Below are positions 1 to 7,652 of a DNA stretch of 64,000 nt, piece after piece. The stretch comes from Vreelandella andesensis (GTDB taxonomy: Bacteria > Pseudomonadota > Gammaproteobacteria > Pseudomonadales > Halomonadaceae), in the NCBI RefSeq assembly GCF_003989795.1, contig NZ_RZHG01000008.1, forward strand, positions 62,001 through 126,000. The letters run 5' to 3'. Made by a program: the position numbers and the translations under genes. Numbering within the stretch: position 1 is the stretch's first letter; each line of letters starts with the position of its first letter. The notes under the pieces were generated by a model. That model made no database searches and was not told the DNA's origin. It saw only the letters and a program-made list of their open reading frames with translations.

Positions 1-44
1 AGCGCCAGGAGGAAGCGGTCGTTTTGGAGAACCTTCGCGCATGA
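1..44 (+). CDS. purM: PurM C-terminal fragment (phosphoribosylformylglycinamidine cyclo-ligase)
   Basis: The first 44 bases read, in the frame that stops with TGA at 42-44, as a short tail ending VVLENLRA. This TGA overlaps the ATG of purN (ATGA). The purM-purN order with a stop/start overlap is the usual arrangement in gammaproteobacteria, and E. coli PurM also ends in a short VV-rich tail. Only 13 residues are visible, so the call rests mainly on context. Confidence 0.55.
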   Translation, partial: RQEEAVVLENLRA

Positions 45-814
45 GCAGCACTGACTTCAATAGCGGCCCTTTTAACGACACCATAAACGACATGGCGCCA
101 GAACCAGCAGCGGCACGGCGGATTGTGGTGTTGATATCTGGCAGTGGCAGTAATTTACAGGCGCTGATTGATGCACAACGCCATGATCGACTTTGCGGGG
201 AAATCGTCGCTGTTATTTCCAATGAGCCAGATGCTTATGGTTTGAAGCGCGCTTTAGAAGCAGACATTGAAGCCGTCGCGCTACCTCATCGCGAATACGA
301 TAGCCGCGATGCCTACGACGGAGCGCTCATCAAAGTCATCGATCGTCATGAGCCTGATTTGATTGTCTTAGCAGGGTTTATGCGCATTCTTACGCCGCGC
401 TTTGTGCAGCGCTTTTTAGGCAAAATGCTCAATATTCATCCCTCACTACTACCGGCTTACCAAGGTTTAAATACTCACGCTCGGGCGCTAGCAGATGGTG
501 TCAAACAACATGGCTGTAGCGTGCACTTTGTGACTGAAGAGCTAGATGGCGGCCCCGTTGTGCTACAGGCCGAGCTGAACGTCTCCAGCGACGATACCGT
601 TGATACGCTTAAAGAAAAAGTTCACGCTCGCGAACACCTCATCTACCCCATCGCCGTTCAGTGGTTCTTACAAGGCCGTCTAAAATATAGCACTGAAAGC
701 GCCACCATGGATGGCCATCCTCTGCCTCCCCATGGTATGCGGCTCTCTCACACTGATGCTGCGGAAGAATTAGACGAAGAGATCGACGAAAACCCACAAA
801 CACCATCGTTTTGA
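41..814 (+). CDS. purN: Phosphoribosylglycinamide formyltransferase (GART 1)
   Basis: Transfers the formyl group of 10-formyl-THF to GAR, the third step of cytosolic de novo purine synthesis. Visible landmarks are the phosphate-binding loop SGSGSNLQ (res. 33-40), the catalytic NIHPSLLP block (Asn131, His133) and ELDGGPVV with the catalytic Asp169. The protein has 257 residues against about 212 in E. coli. The surplus is an N-terminal stretch of about 26 residues and an acidic C-terminal tail. A later Met (res. 18) is a possible alternative start, but the ATGA overlap with the upstream purM end favours the first ATG. A strong terminator follows. Confidence 0.95.
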   Translation: MSSTDFNSGPFNDTINDMAPEPAAARRIVVLISGSGSNLQALIDAQRHDRLCGEIVAVISNEPDAYGLKRALEADIEAVALPHREYDSRDAYDGALIKVIDRHEPDLIVLAGFMRILTPRFVQRFLGKMLNIHPSLLPAYQGLNTHARALADGVKQHGCSVHFVTEELDGGPVVLQAELNVSSDDTVDTLKEKVHAREHLIYPIAVQWFLQGRLKYSTESATMDGHPLPPHGMRLSHTDAAEELDEEIDENPQTPSF

Positions 815-831
815 CTAAAATGATCTGATCA

Positions 832-888
832 AAAAAAACGCCCTACCGCCATTAATGTTTAGGGCGTTTGATGTGTAGGGCGTTTTTT
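832..888. terminator. Bidirectional Rho-independent terminator between purN and dcd
   Basis: An A-run leads into AACGCCCTA (about 837-845), which pairs with TAGGGCGTT (860-868). A second TAGGGCG copy (876-882) followed by six T lies just downstream, so the left arm can pair with either right arm. It serves the convergent purN (+) and dcd (-). Confidence 0.85.
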
Positions 889-903
889 CTTAGCTTGCAG
901 ATA

Positions 904-1470
904 TTAAGTGCGAGGCAGCGTGACTCCTCGCTGCCCCATATATTTGCCACCGCGATCTTTATAAGATGTTTCACACACCTCATCAGATTCAAGGAACAAC
1001 ATCTGAGCTACCCCTTCGTGAGCATAAATCTTGGCCGGCAGATTCGTGGTATTCGAGAACTCGAGAGTCACGTGCCCTTCCCACTCTGGCTCAAGGGGCG
1101 TTACGTTGACAATAATACCGCAGCGCGCGTAGGTGGATTTACCAAGACAAATCGTCAGAACACTGCGCGGAATACGAAAATACTCAACCGTACGAGCTAA
1201 TGCGAAGGAATTTGGCGGAATAATACACACATCGCCCTTAATATCGACAAAGCTTTTGTCGTCAAACGCTTTAGGATCGACAATAGCGGAATGTATGTTG
1301 GTAAACACTTTAAATTCATCGGCACAACGAACATCGTAACCGTAGCTCGACGTGCCATAAGAAATCACGCGCTGGTCATTCACATAGCGCACCTGCTCAG
1401 CTTCAAACGGTTCAATCATGGCATCGCTTTGTGCCATGCGACGAATCCACTTGTCAGATTTAATGCTCAT
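904..1470 (-). CDS. dcd: dCTP deaminase
   Basis: Deaminates dCTP to dUTP, feeding dTMP synthesis through dUTPase. At 188 residues it has the usual length of the trimeric dUTPase-fold Dcd family. Landmarks: substrate-binding GKSTYARCG (res. 110-118, including Arg116) and PLEPEWEGH, where Glu131 is the catalytic glutamate equivalent to E. coli Glu138. The C-terminal QRGVTLPRT closes the active site in the family. It lies 11 nt downstream of apbC on the same strand and is probably co-transcribed with it. Confidence 0.95.
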   Translation of the reverse strand: MSIKSDKWIRRMAQSDAMIEPFEAEQVRYVNDQRVISYGTSSYGYDVRCADEFKVFTNIHSAIVDPKAFDDKSFVDIKGDVCIIPPNSFALARTVEYFRIPRSVLTICLGKSTYARCGIIVNVTPLEPEWEGHVTLEFSNTTNLPAKIYAHEGVAQMLFLESDEVCETSYKDRGGKYMGQRGVTLPRT

Positions 1471-1481
1471 TTGTTACGTCA

Positions 1482-2282
1482 TCACTCGCTAAAAGAAATA
1501 GTTGGGCCGTCGCTTTGGCTAGCATTTACCGATTGCGCCACTTGGCTGGCAATCTCTGCAAACGTGCGGCTTACTGAGCTATCTGGCTCGGAAATTACGC
1601 TGGGACGACCAGAATCAGCTAGCTCACGAATAGATAGCGTTAACGGTAACCTCCCGAGAACTGTCGTATCGTACTCCTCTGCGATGCGGTCACCGCCGCC
1701 GGTACCAAAAATTGACGCTTCATGGCCGCAGTTTTCACAATGGTAAAGGCTCATGTTTTCTACCACACCCAGCACTGGAACATTAACCTTACGGAACATC
1801 TCTATGCCTTTGCGGGCATCTAGTAACGCAATATCCTGGGGGGTAGTGACAATCACGGCACCTGAGACGGGCACTTTTTGCGCCAGCGTCAGTTGGATAT
1901 CACCAGTACCTGGCGGCATATCAATCAACAGAAAATCCAAATTATCCCATTGAGTTTGTGTCAACATTTGCTGAAACGCACCCACCACCATCGGGCCACG
2001 CCAAACCATCGCCTCACGGGTATTAACCATAAAGGCCATCGACATCGCTTGAAGGCCGTGCGCCTCTAGCGGCAGAAACTTGTTGTCGCCCGTCGCCTGA
2101 GGCCTTACACCTTCTTTAACACCCAACATTTGCGCTTGGCTGGGGCCGTAAATATCGGCGTCCAGTACGCCCACACGATACCCTTGGGCAGAAAGCGCTA
2201 GTGCCAGATTAACTGTAACGGTCGATTTACCGACCCCACCTTTCCCAGATGCCACTGCTACTATATGTTTTACACCGTCCAT
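1482..2282 (-). CDS. apbC: Iron-sulfur cluster carrier ApbC/Mrp-type ATPase, short form
   Basis: P-loop NTPase that binds and transfers Fe-S clusters in the cytoplasm. It has the deviant Walker A SGKGGVGKS (res. 12-20), the DADIYGPSQ switch, DMPPGTGD and the cluster-binding CxxC (Cys182-Cys185). The open frame extends 42 codons further upstream, but ATG at 2282 is chosen. An AGGAG lies 8 nt before it, family similarity begins there, and the upstream extension runs into a terminator. The resulting 266-residue protein lacks the N-terminal MIP18/DUF59 domain of E. coli Mrp (369 residues). Confidence 0.92.
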   Translation of the reverse strand: MDGVKHIVAVASGKGGVGKSTVTVNLALALSAQGYRVGVLDADIYGPSQAQMLGVKEGVRPQATGDNKFLPLEAHGLQAMSMAFMVNTREAMVWRGPMVVGAFQQMLTQTQWDNLDFLLIDMPPGTGDIQLTLAQKVPVSGAVIVTTPQDIALLDARKGIEMFRKVNVPVLGVVENMSLYHCENCGHEASIFGTGGGDRIAEEYDTTVLGRLPLTLSIRELADSGRPSVISEPDSSVSRTFAEIASQVAQSVNASQSDGPTISFSE

Positions 2283-2362
2283 CAATGGCACTCCTGTCTT
2301 TTGCGACCAATTTTTACGTGGCTTGAATGATACTCCTCGGCGGCCTATTTCTAAACCGACAC

Positions 2363-2400
2363 GTAAAAAGCGGATGCAGGGGCTGCCTACATCCGCTTCC
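2363..2400 (-). terminator. Rho-independent terminator after the coiled-coil gene
   Basis: Read on the minus strand, GCGGATG pairs with CATCCGC (arms at 2390-2396 and 2370-2376), followed by five T (2365-2369). It lies 35 bases past the stop of the 2435-3601 gene and upstream of the chosen apbC start. This argues against the longer apbC reading. Confidence 0.8.
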
Positions 2401-2434
2401 TTACGCAATCAATCAGCGCTTAAAGGTGTCTCAA

Positions 2435-3601
2435 TCAGTTGCTGTTTTGTTGATCTTGGTCTTCAGAGCTAGCTTCTTCGGCTTGCTCAGCGCTGTCAGA
2501 ATCAGAACCGTCAGAATCGGAAGCGTCGGAATCAGAGCCAGACGTCGCGTTAACACTCTGCTCATCTATCAAAGATGGAACTTCGTCATTCGCCGCATCG
2601 TTTACATGTAAACGAGTCTCCAACGAAGATAGCTCATCACGCCACTCACTAAGCTGGGTTTCCAGGCGCGCAAGTTGCTCTTCACGAGTTTCAATATCGC
2701 TTTCAACATTAGCGACTTCTTCACGGCCAATATCAAGCGCGACCATGAGATCGTCCATTTCAGTGCGCACTTGATCGAGGCTCTGCTGTTCTTCTTCGCG
2801 CAATTGCGTTAACGAATCAACCTCGTTCTGTAACTCATCTCGCTCACTAATGAGTGAATCGCGTTCGCTGTTTAAATTATCCAGTTCACTTTGAACAGAT
2901 GAGATTTCTTCCTCGATACCTGATAGCTGTTCGTTAGCGTCACTCACCTGAGTCTCTAGACCAGACAACGCTTCTTGCGCAGCGTTAAGCTCTTCGACGG
3001 CCTCCTGGCGCTCTTGTTCAGCTTGCTGACGTGCTGACTCAGCTTCTTGGCGAGCCTCTTCTGCACTTTGACGGGCTTCTTCTGCTTCTTGGCGAGCAGA
3101 CTCAGCCTCGTCGCGCGCGCTTGCGACTTGGTCACGTTCTTCTTTAAGCGCCTGCAAGGCGGTTTCAGCGCTGGCTACTTGCTCGCTTAACGTATCAACT
3201 TCTTGCTGAAGGGTATCGCGCTGGGTTTCTAACTCGCCAAGGCGCGCCTGAATTGCACTTGTATCGCGCTGGGCTGACTCAAGCTCACTCACCGCTTGGG
3301 CTTGTTGCTCTTCCAGTGTCGCCATTTCATCACGCATTGCACTCAAGTCGCTCTCAGCTTGCTCCACTTCTGCAATTCGTTGGCTGAGCTGACTATTATC
3401 TTGCTCAACGCTGGCTAGCTGACTTTCTAATGTTTCGACCCGCTCTTGCCGAGTGCCTGAATTAGATTGCGCCATGATTGCCCAGATAACGGCGATAGCA
3501 GCAATACCAGCAATGCCTTTGACACGGTTATCTTTGAAAAGCGTTTTCATATCCGGCTTGCTTGCCGGCGTTTGATTATTCGAGTGGTTTGCTTCTGACA
3601 T
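2435..3601 (-). CDS. Membrane-anchored coiled-coil protein of unknown function
   Basis: Not assigned to a characterised family. The 388 residues start with a short polar N-terminus and one hydrophobic segment (about res. 28-45, GIAGIAAIAVIWAIMA). A very long heptad-rich coiled coil follows (about res. 52-335, rich in Glu, Gln, Ala, Ser). It ends in an Asp/Ser/Glu-rich low-complexity tail (res. 350-388). Residues about 165-205 are near-perfect 7-residue repeats of the type ARQEAEE. With no signal cleavage site it is probably an inner-membrane bitopic protein; Lys/Arg on both sides of the TM leave topology open. The gene stands alone, with its own terminator. Confidence 0.85.
   Translation of the reverse strand: MSEANHSNNQTPASKPDMKTLFKDNRVKGIAGIAAIAVIWAIMAQSNSGTRQERVETLESQLASVEQDNSQLSQRIAEVEQAESDLSAMRDEMATLEEQQAQAVSELESAQRDTSAIQARLGELETQRDTLQQEVDTLSEQVASAETALQALKEERDQVASARDEAESARQEAEEARQSAEEARQEAESARQQAEQERQEAVEELNAAQEALSGLETQVSDANEQLSGIEEEISSVQSELDNLNSERDSLISERDELQNEVDSLTQLREEEQQSLDQVRTEMDDLMVALDIGREEVANVESDIETREEQLARLETQLSEWRDELSSLETRLHVNDAANDEVPSLIDEQSVNATSGSDSDASDSDGSDSDSAEQAEEASSEDQDQQNSN
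3000..3125 (-). repeat. 21-bp heptad-encoding repeats inside the coiled-coil gene
   Basis: Five to six imperfect 21-bp units read on the minus strand as seven-residue blocks such as ARQEAEE, ARQSAEE, ARQEAES and ARQQAEQ. Nucleotide similarity between units is high enough to suggest expansion by slippage or unequal crossing-over. Confidence 0.7.
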
Positions 3602-3727
3602 ACTGCGTCCCTCTCTTTTTTTTAGGCTACCGATATCAGCAGCGTTAATCAGTATTCATTACATGACATTATTTTACTAGCATACACATTCAGCTACATC
3701 TAGCCAGCAATCAACGTTATAGCAAAC

Positions 3728-3753
3728 GATTCGTACTATTGATTCGTACTATT
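3728..3753. repeat. 13-bp perfect tandem duplication at the cobA stop codon
   Basis: GATTCGTACTATT occurs twice back to back (3728-3740 and 3741-3753). The second copy contains the complement of the cobA stop codon TAG (3749-3751). It is a simple local duplication with no evident function. Confidence 0.7.
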
Positions 3754-4645
3754 CTCGGCTTTTTGATGCTTTCGCATCTTGGTGAAGTTGATGTTTACCT
3801 TCATCAAAGCCTACCGCATCCGCACCGTTCGCCTCAAACCAAGATAGCGTAGCGTGGAGCGACACAACACTGCCAATAATCACTAATGAAGGTGGCTTAA
3901 TCACACCCTGTCGAAATGCCTCGGGCAACTGTTGCAAAGAACCAATATGCGTACGTTGGTGCTGTGTTGTCCCCTGCTCAATCAGCGCCAAAGGTGTGTT
4001 GGGTGCAAGTCCGTGGTCTATCAACGCCTGACAAATGGCCTCTAAATTACTCAACCCCATATAAAACACTAAGGTTTGGCCAGAGCAAGTTAACGCTTGC
4101 CAGTCAAGTTTGCACTCTCCATGCTGCAAGTGGCCCGTTACAAAGCGAACCGACTGCGCATGATCTCGGTGTGTTAGCGGTATGCCCGCATAGGCTGCAC
4201 AGCCAGATGCCGCAGTAATACCTGGAATGACTTCTACCACCACTTTTTCAGCTACCAGGGTCTCGAGTTCTTCCCCTCCACGGCCAAAGATAAAAGGGTC
4301 TCCCCCCTTGAGGCGCACAACTCGCTTACCTTGCTTAGCCCAAGTAACCAGCGTTTGATTGATTTCAGTTTGAGGAACACTGTGTGACGACTTCGCCTTA
4401 CCAACATAAAATCGTTCGGCCTGTGGCCCAATCAAGGCTAACACTTCATCACTAACGAGCCGATCGTAGAGCACCACGTCTGCTGTCAGAAGTCGCTTGT
4501 AAGCTTTCAACGTCAATAACTCTGGGTCACCTGGGCCGGCACCAACCAAACTCACTAAACCCCCACTCAATTCGTGAGCACTAGCCGAAGAGTCCGGCGA
4601 AGAAATAGTGGCCTCCTTTGCAGTGACCTCTTTTGTTGCGTTCAA
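3749..4645 (-). CDS. cobA: Uroporphyrinogen-III C-methyltransferase (SUMT)
   Basis: Adds two SAM-derived methyl groups to uroporphyrinogen III, giving precorrin-2 for siroheme or cobalamin. Landmarks: [13 protein letters not shown] (res. 33-45), [17 protein letters not shown] (res. 110-126) and [20 protein letters not shown] (res. 141-160). It is a stand-alone SUMT, not fused to the CysG dehydrogenase/ferrochelatase domain. Initiation is probably at TTG (4645), with a GAGG exactly 7 nt upstream. The first ~28 residues are low-complexity and not conserved in the family. It is divergent from the diguanylate cyclase gene. Confidence 0.93.
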   Translation of the reverse strand: MNATKEVTAKEATISSPDSSASAHELSGGLVSLVGAGPGDPELLTLKAYKRLLTADVVLYDRLVSDEVLALIGPQAERFYVGKAKSSHSVPQTEINQTLVTWAKQGKRVVRLKGGDPFIFGRGGEELETLVAEKVVVEVIPGITAASGCAAYAGIPLTHRDHAQSVRFVTGHLQHGECKLDWQALTCSGQTLVFYMGLSNLEAICQALIDHGLAPNTPLALIEQGTTQHQRTHIGSLQQLPEAFRQGVIKPPSLVIIGSVVSLHATLSWFEANGADAVGFDEGKHQLHQDAKASKSRE

Positions 4646-4882
4646 AAAAATACCTCAATAATAGAAAACAATTCAATATGCCGAAAGCAATAGCTTCCGC
4701 CTGTTTAGGGCCAATATTTCAACAGGAGTTTCTCAAACGCTTTAATAACTCTAAGCTATATATAAATACTATTTAATTTGAAAAAAACTCGATTTGTAAG
4801 CGATAGCTTACATATTAGTGACGCTTTTAAGGCTAATCTTTACGATTAATTTTTATTTGGCATATCCTTTGGAGCTTCACGC
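4646..4882. promoter_or_regulatory. AT-rich divergent promoter region with an 18-bp palindrome
   Basis: This 237-bp AT-rich spacer separates the divergent cobA and diguanylate cyclase genes. It contains the perfect inverted repeat TGTAAGC-GATA-GCTTACA at 4795-4812, 71 bases before the cyclase ATG, typical of a dimeric repressor operator. TATATATAAATA-like tracts at 4757-4770 could supply a -10 element. GGAG lies 8 nt before the cyclase ATG. No specific regulator can be named. Confidence 0.55.
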
Positions 4883-5782
4883 ATGCCCGTGAATAATATA
4901 GTCCCAGTACTGCAGAGTGCTGACAGCCTTATATCCCGAATACCCGGGGTTATTTTTCAATTCTATCGAACACATTGCGGCCGTATGCACTTTCCTTATC
5001 TTGAAGGAGGAGGCGAAGCGCTAGTGCACATCGACAGGCAACAACTAGCGCATGATGCTGGTCAACTCATTGAACATTTAACCGGTTGTGATTATCCCAA
5101 AATAATGTCTTCCATTGAGCGCTCTGCACGCTGGATGCTACCGCTGACCACCCGCTTCCGACTCCCCTTCCCAAAAGGAAACCCACACTGGATTGCGGTG
5201 AGCGCTAACCCCTCCCCATTACCCAATGGTGTACGCTGGGACGGCATCATGATGGATATCTCTGATCAAGTCGCTGAAGAAGAACGCCTAAGAAAGCTCA
5301 GCAACACCGACCCTTTGACGGGATTACCCAACCGCCGCAAACTTATGATGCATTTAACGCATCTAACCTCGCTAAGCACCCGGCACGGGACACCGCTGTC
5401 TATCATGATGGTAGATATTGATCATTTTAAACAACTCAATGATCGCTGGGGGCATTTACAGGGCGATAGCGTACTCGAACAACTTGCTGTTCACACTCAG
5501 AAGCTCTTGCGCTGCGAAGATATGGTGGCAAGGCTTGGCGGAGAAGAGTTTATGGTCGTGTTGCCGCTTACACCGCTGCAACAATGCCATAAACTTGCTG
5601 ACCGGCTCCGGCATGCCATCGCAAACTACGATTTTGGAATTGGTACAGGCAACGTGACTATAAGTATCGGTATCGCCGAGTTTCGCTGCGGCGAGCCACT
5701 AGTCAGCTTAATTAAACGTGCTGATCAAGCGCTATACGGTGCGAAAGAAATTGGTCGCGACTGTGTATGCCATCTACCCTGA
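4883..5782 (+). CDS. Diguanylate cyclase with an N-terminal PAS-like sensor
   Basis: Makes cyclic di-GMP from two GTP. The C-terminal GGDEF domain (about res. 140-299) carries DPLTGLPNRR (res. 143-152), Mg-binding VDIDHFKQLND (res. 177-187) and the signature GGEEF (res. 219-223). An intact inhibitory I-site RCED (res. 210-213) sits the canonical five residues before the signature. Residues 1-130 resemble a degenerate PAS domain ending in DISDQVAEEERLR, a typical PAS-to-GGDEF helical linker. No signal peptide or TM is visible, so it is predicted cytoplasmic. A palindromic operator candidate lies upstream. Confidence 0.92.
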   Translation: MPVNNIVPVLQSADSLISRIPGVIFQFYRTHCGRMHFPYLEGGGEALVHIDRQQLAHDAGQLIEHLTGCDYPKIMSSIERSARWMLPLTTRFRLPFPKGNPHWIAVSANPSPLPNGVRWDGIMMDISDQVAEEERLRKLSNTDPLTGLPNRRKLMMHLTHLTSLSTRHGTPLSIMMVDIDHFKQLNDRWGHLQGDSVLEQLAVHTQKLLRCEDMVARLGGEEFMVVLPLTPLQQCHKLADRLRHAIANYDFGIGTGNVTISIGIAEFRCGEPLVSLIKRADQALYGAKEIGRDCVCHLP

Positions 5783-5854
5783 TAAGAGCGATGTTTATAA
5801 AAGCGATGTCTATAAGAACAATGTCTATAAGAGTATGTTTATAAAAGCAATATT
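5782..5854. repeat. 15-bp imperfect tandem repeat array (5 units)
   Basis: Units of the form ATAARAGCGATGTYT begin at 5782, 5797, 5812, 5827 (14 nt) and 5841 and fill the gap between the diguanylate cyclase stop and the phhB ribosome-binding site. In the frame starting at 5781 the array would code for YKSDV-type pentapeptides. That frame is +1 relative to the cyclase and has no start codon of its own. Confidence 0.8.
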
Positions 5855-5869
5855 AAAAGGAGACAATCC

Positions 5870-6208
5870 ATGACAACGCTTGCTCAAACAGTCTGCGAAC
5901 CCTGCAGTAGCAATGCCATACCGCTGACTTATAGTGCATGCAAACCTCATCTTGAAGCGCTTTCAGAGTGGCAGATTGTCGACCACGATGGCATTATGAA
6001 GCTGACGAGACAATTTACGTTTCGCAATTTTGTCGATGCCTTGGCATTTACCCAGCGCGTTGGCAATATAGCAGAGCAGGCTGGGCACCACCCCGTCATT
6101 GTTACAGAATGGGGTAAAACCACTGTGACGTGGTGGTCCCATTCAATAAAGGGCCTGCATCTTAACGATTTCATTCTAGCCGCCAGAACCGACGAGGTAG
6201 CCGAATAA
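5870..6208 (+). CDS. phhB: Pterin-4a-carbinolamine dehydratase
   Basis: Dehydrates 4a-hydroxytetrahydrobiopterin during pterin cofactor recycling. The 112-residue protein has the family signature from FTFRNFVDALAF (res. 49-60) to NIAEQAGHHPVI, with the His pair, and TWWSHSIKGL. AAAAGGAGA lies just upstream of the ATG. The stop TAA abuts the aminotransferase ATG with no spacing, so the two are surely co-transcribed. In Pseudomonas phhA (phenylalanine hydroxylase) precedes phhB. Here a diguanylate cyclase occupies that place and no phhA is in the window. Confidence 0.93.
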   Translation: MTTLAQTVCEPCSSNAIPLTYSACKPHLEALSEWQIVDHDGIMKLTRQFTFRNFVDALAFTQRVGNIAEQAGHHPVIVTEWGKTTVTWWSHSIKGLHLNDFILAARTDEVAE

Positions 6209-7399
6209 ATGTTTGAGCAAATTGAGCGAGTCCCAGGAGATGCCATTCTCGGGCTGATCGAAGCTTTCAAAAAAGACACCAATCCCCAGAAAGTCGATTT
6301 AGGGGTTGGTGTATACCGCGATGCAAATGGCAATACGCCGATCATGCGCGCTGTCAAGGAAGCAGAAGCTCGTCTGCTCAAGAATGAAACCACCAAGACT
6401 TATATTGGCTCTCACGGTGCCCCTGCTTACGGTGAAGCTTTACTGCCTATGGTATTAGGTGCAGATTCTTCCGTACTTAAAGCTAACCGAGCGAGCGCTA
6501 CCCAGTCTCCCGGTGGAACTGGTGCACTGCGCTTAGCAGCTGACTTCATTGCCAACCAGCTTCCTGGAAAAGGAATCTGGGTCTCTGATCCTACTTGGCC
6601 AAACCATCACGGCATTTTCACTGCTGCCGGCGTGGAGCTACACAAATACCCCTACGTTGATGCTGACAACCGCCTTGATTTCGATGGCATGTTAGCAGCC
6701 CTGAAAAAGATTCCTGAAGGCGACGTCGTTGTGCTTCACGCCTGCTGCCACAACCCGACAGGTTTTGATCTATCTAAAGATCAATGGCAAGAAGTGATGG
6801 CGGTACTAAGCGAACGCAAACTGCTGCCCCTGGTTGACTTCGCCTATCAGGGCTTCGGGGAAGGTTTAGACGAAGACGCCTATGGTGTTCGTCTGCTGGC
6901 CGAGAACCTTGATGAAGTCATCATTACCAGTTCCTGCTCGAAAAACTTTGGCATCTACTGCGAACGCACTGGCTGCTTGATCCTGATTGCAAAAGACGCC
7001 GAGCAGATGGAAAACGTACGCTCTCAAGCGGCGATTGTTGCCCGTGAGAACTACTCTAATCCTCCTGCCCACGGCGGTGCAATTGTCAGCGAAATTCTTC
7101 ACGACGCCGAACTGTCTGCGATGTGGCATGAAGAGCTAACCGAAATGCGTGATCGCATCAACACACTGCGCCGCGATTTTGTTGAGGCCCTCAAGCCGTA
7201 TGGCCTTGACCAAAAGTACGCATGCGTAGCAGAACAGCGTGGCATGTTCTCTTACACCGGCTTAACACCGGAGCAAGTTGATCGCCTACGTGACGAGTTT
7301 GGTATTTATATGGTGCGCTCTGGCCGCGCTAACGTTGCTGGCTTCTCCCATGAGAATCTCCCATATCTGGCTAAAGCCATCGCTGCCGTCAACGAATAA
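6209..7399 (+). CDS. phhC: Aromatic amino acid (class I aspartate-type) aminotransferase
   Basis: PLP enzyme that transaminates aromatic amino acids, and probably aspartate, with 2-oxoglutarate. Its 396 residues match the AspC/TyrB length. Landmarks: NPTG (182-185), PLP-ring Asp210, the PLP lysine Lys245 in SSCSKNFGIYCERTG and the carboxylate-binding Arg373 in RSGRANVAG. The start ATG follows the phhB stop directly, with GAGG inside the phhB end. Coupling to phhB suggests the aromatic role (PhhC-like) over the purely aspartate role, but sequence alone cannot separate TyrB from AspC specificity. Confidence 0.9.
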   Translation: MFEQIERVPGDAILGLIEAFKKDTNPQKVDLGVGVYRDANGNTPIMRAVKEAEARLLKNETTKTYIGSHGAPAYGEALLPMVLGADSSVLKANRASATQSPGGTGALRLAADFIANQLPGKGIWVSDPTWPNHHGIFTAAGVELHKYPYVDADNRLDFDGMLAALKKIPEGDVVVLHACCHNPTGFDLSKDQWQEVMAVLSERKLLPLVDFAYQGFGEGLDEDAYGVRLLAENLDEVIITSSCSKNFGIYCERTGCLILIAKDAEQMENVRSQAAIVARENYSNPPAHGGAIVSEILHDAELSAMWHEELTEMRDRINTLRRDFVEALKPYGLDQKYACVAEQRGMFSYTGLTPEQVDRLRDEFGIYMVRSGRANVAGFSHENLPYLAKAIAAVNE

Positions 7400-7435
7400 T
7401 GCCAAACAGTTAATGATGTTATTAGTGTTAACTGC

Positions 7436-7468
7436 AAAAACGCCCAGACATATCGTCTGGGCGTTTTT
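7436..7468 (+). terminator. Rho-independent terminator after phhC
   Basis: CGCCCAGAC (7441-7449) pairs with GTCTGGGCG (7455-7463) around a 5-nt loop, flanked by five A and five T. It would end the phhB-phhC transcript. Confidence 0.9.
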
Positions 7469-7578
7469 GTTGATGGATTGATGTTAAGCAACTGAACACA
7501 CAAGCAATTGTTATGTACAATTACGCGCTTGCCGCCAGAGCCTGGGGCGCCCGTGCGGCGTTCGCTGCAACGCGACGC

Positions 7579-7628
7579 TTGACCGATTAGTCAAATATTC
7601 GGCACACTCAGCATCGCCTTGTATACAA
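7579..7628. promoter_or_regulatory. Candidate operator sites upstream of the NCS2 permease
   Basis: Two palindromes lie in the 184-bp leader: TTGAC-CGATTA-GTCAA (7579-7594) and the perfect 10-mer TTGTATACAA (7619-7628), 24 bases before the ATG. Either could be a repressor site or overlap promoter hexamers. No regulator gene is adjacent. Confidence 0.4.
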
Positions 7629-7652
7629 CACACCATAACTAAGAGGCCTATC

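Noticed and set aside
868..1200. 110-codon plus-strand open frame
   Set aside because: Begins in the purN/dcd terminator and runs antisense to dcd.
2283..2408. N-terminal extension of ApbC
   Set aside because: No SD, overlaps a terminator, and similarity starts at the ATG at 2282.
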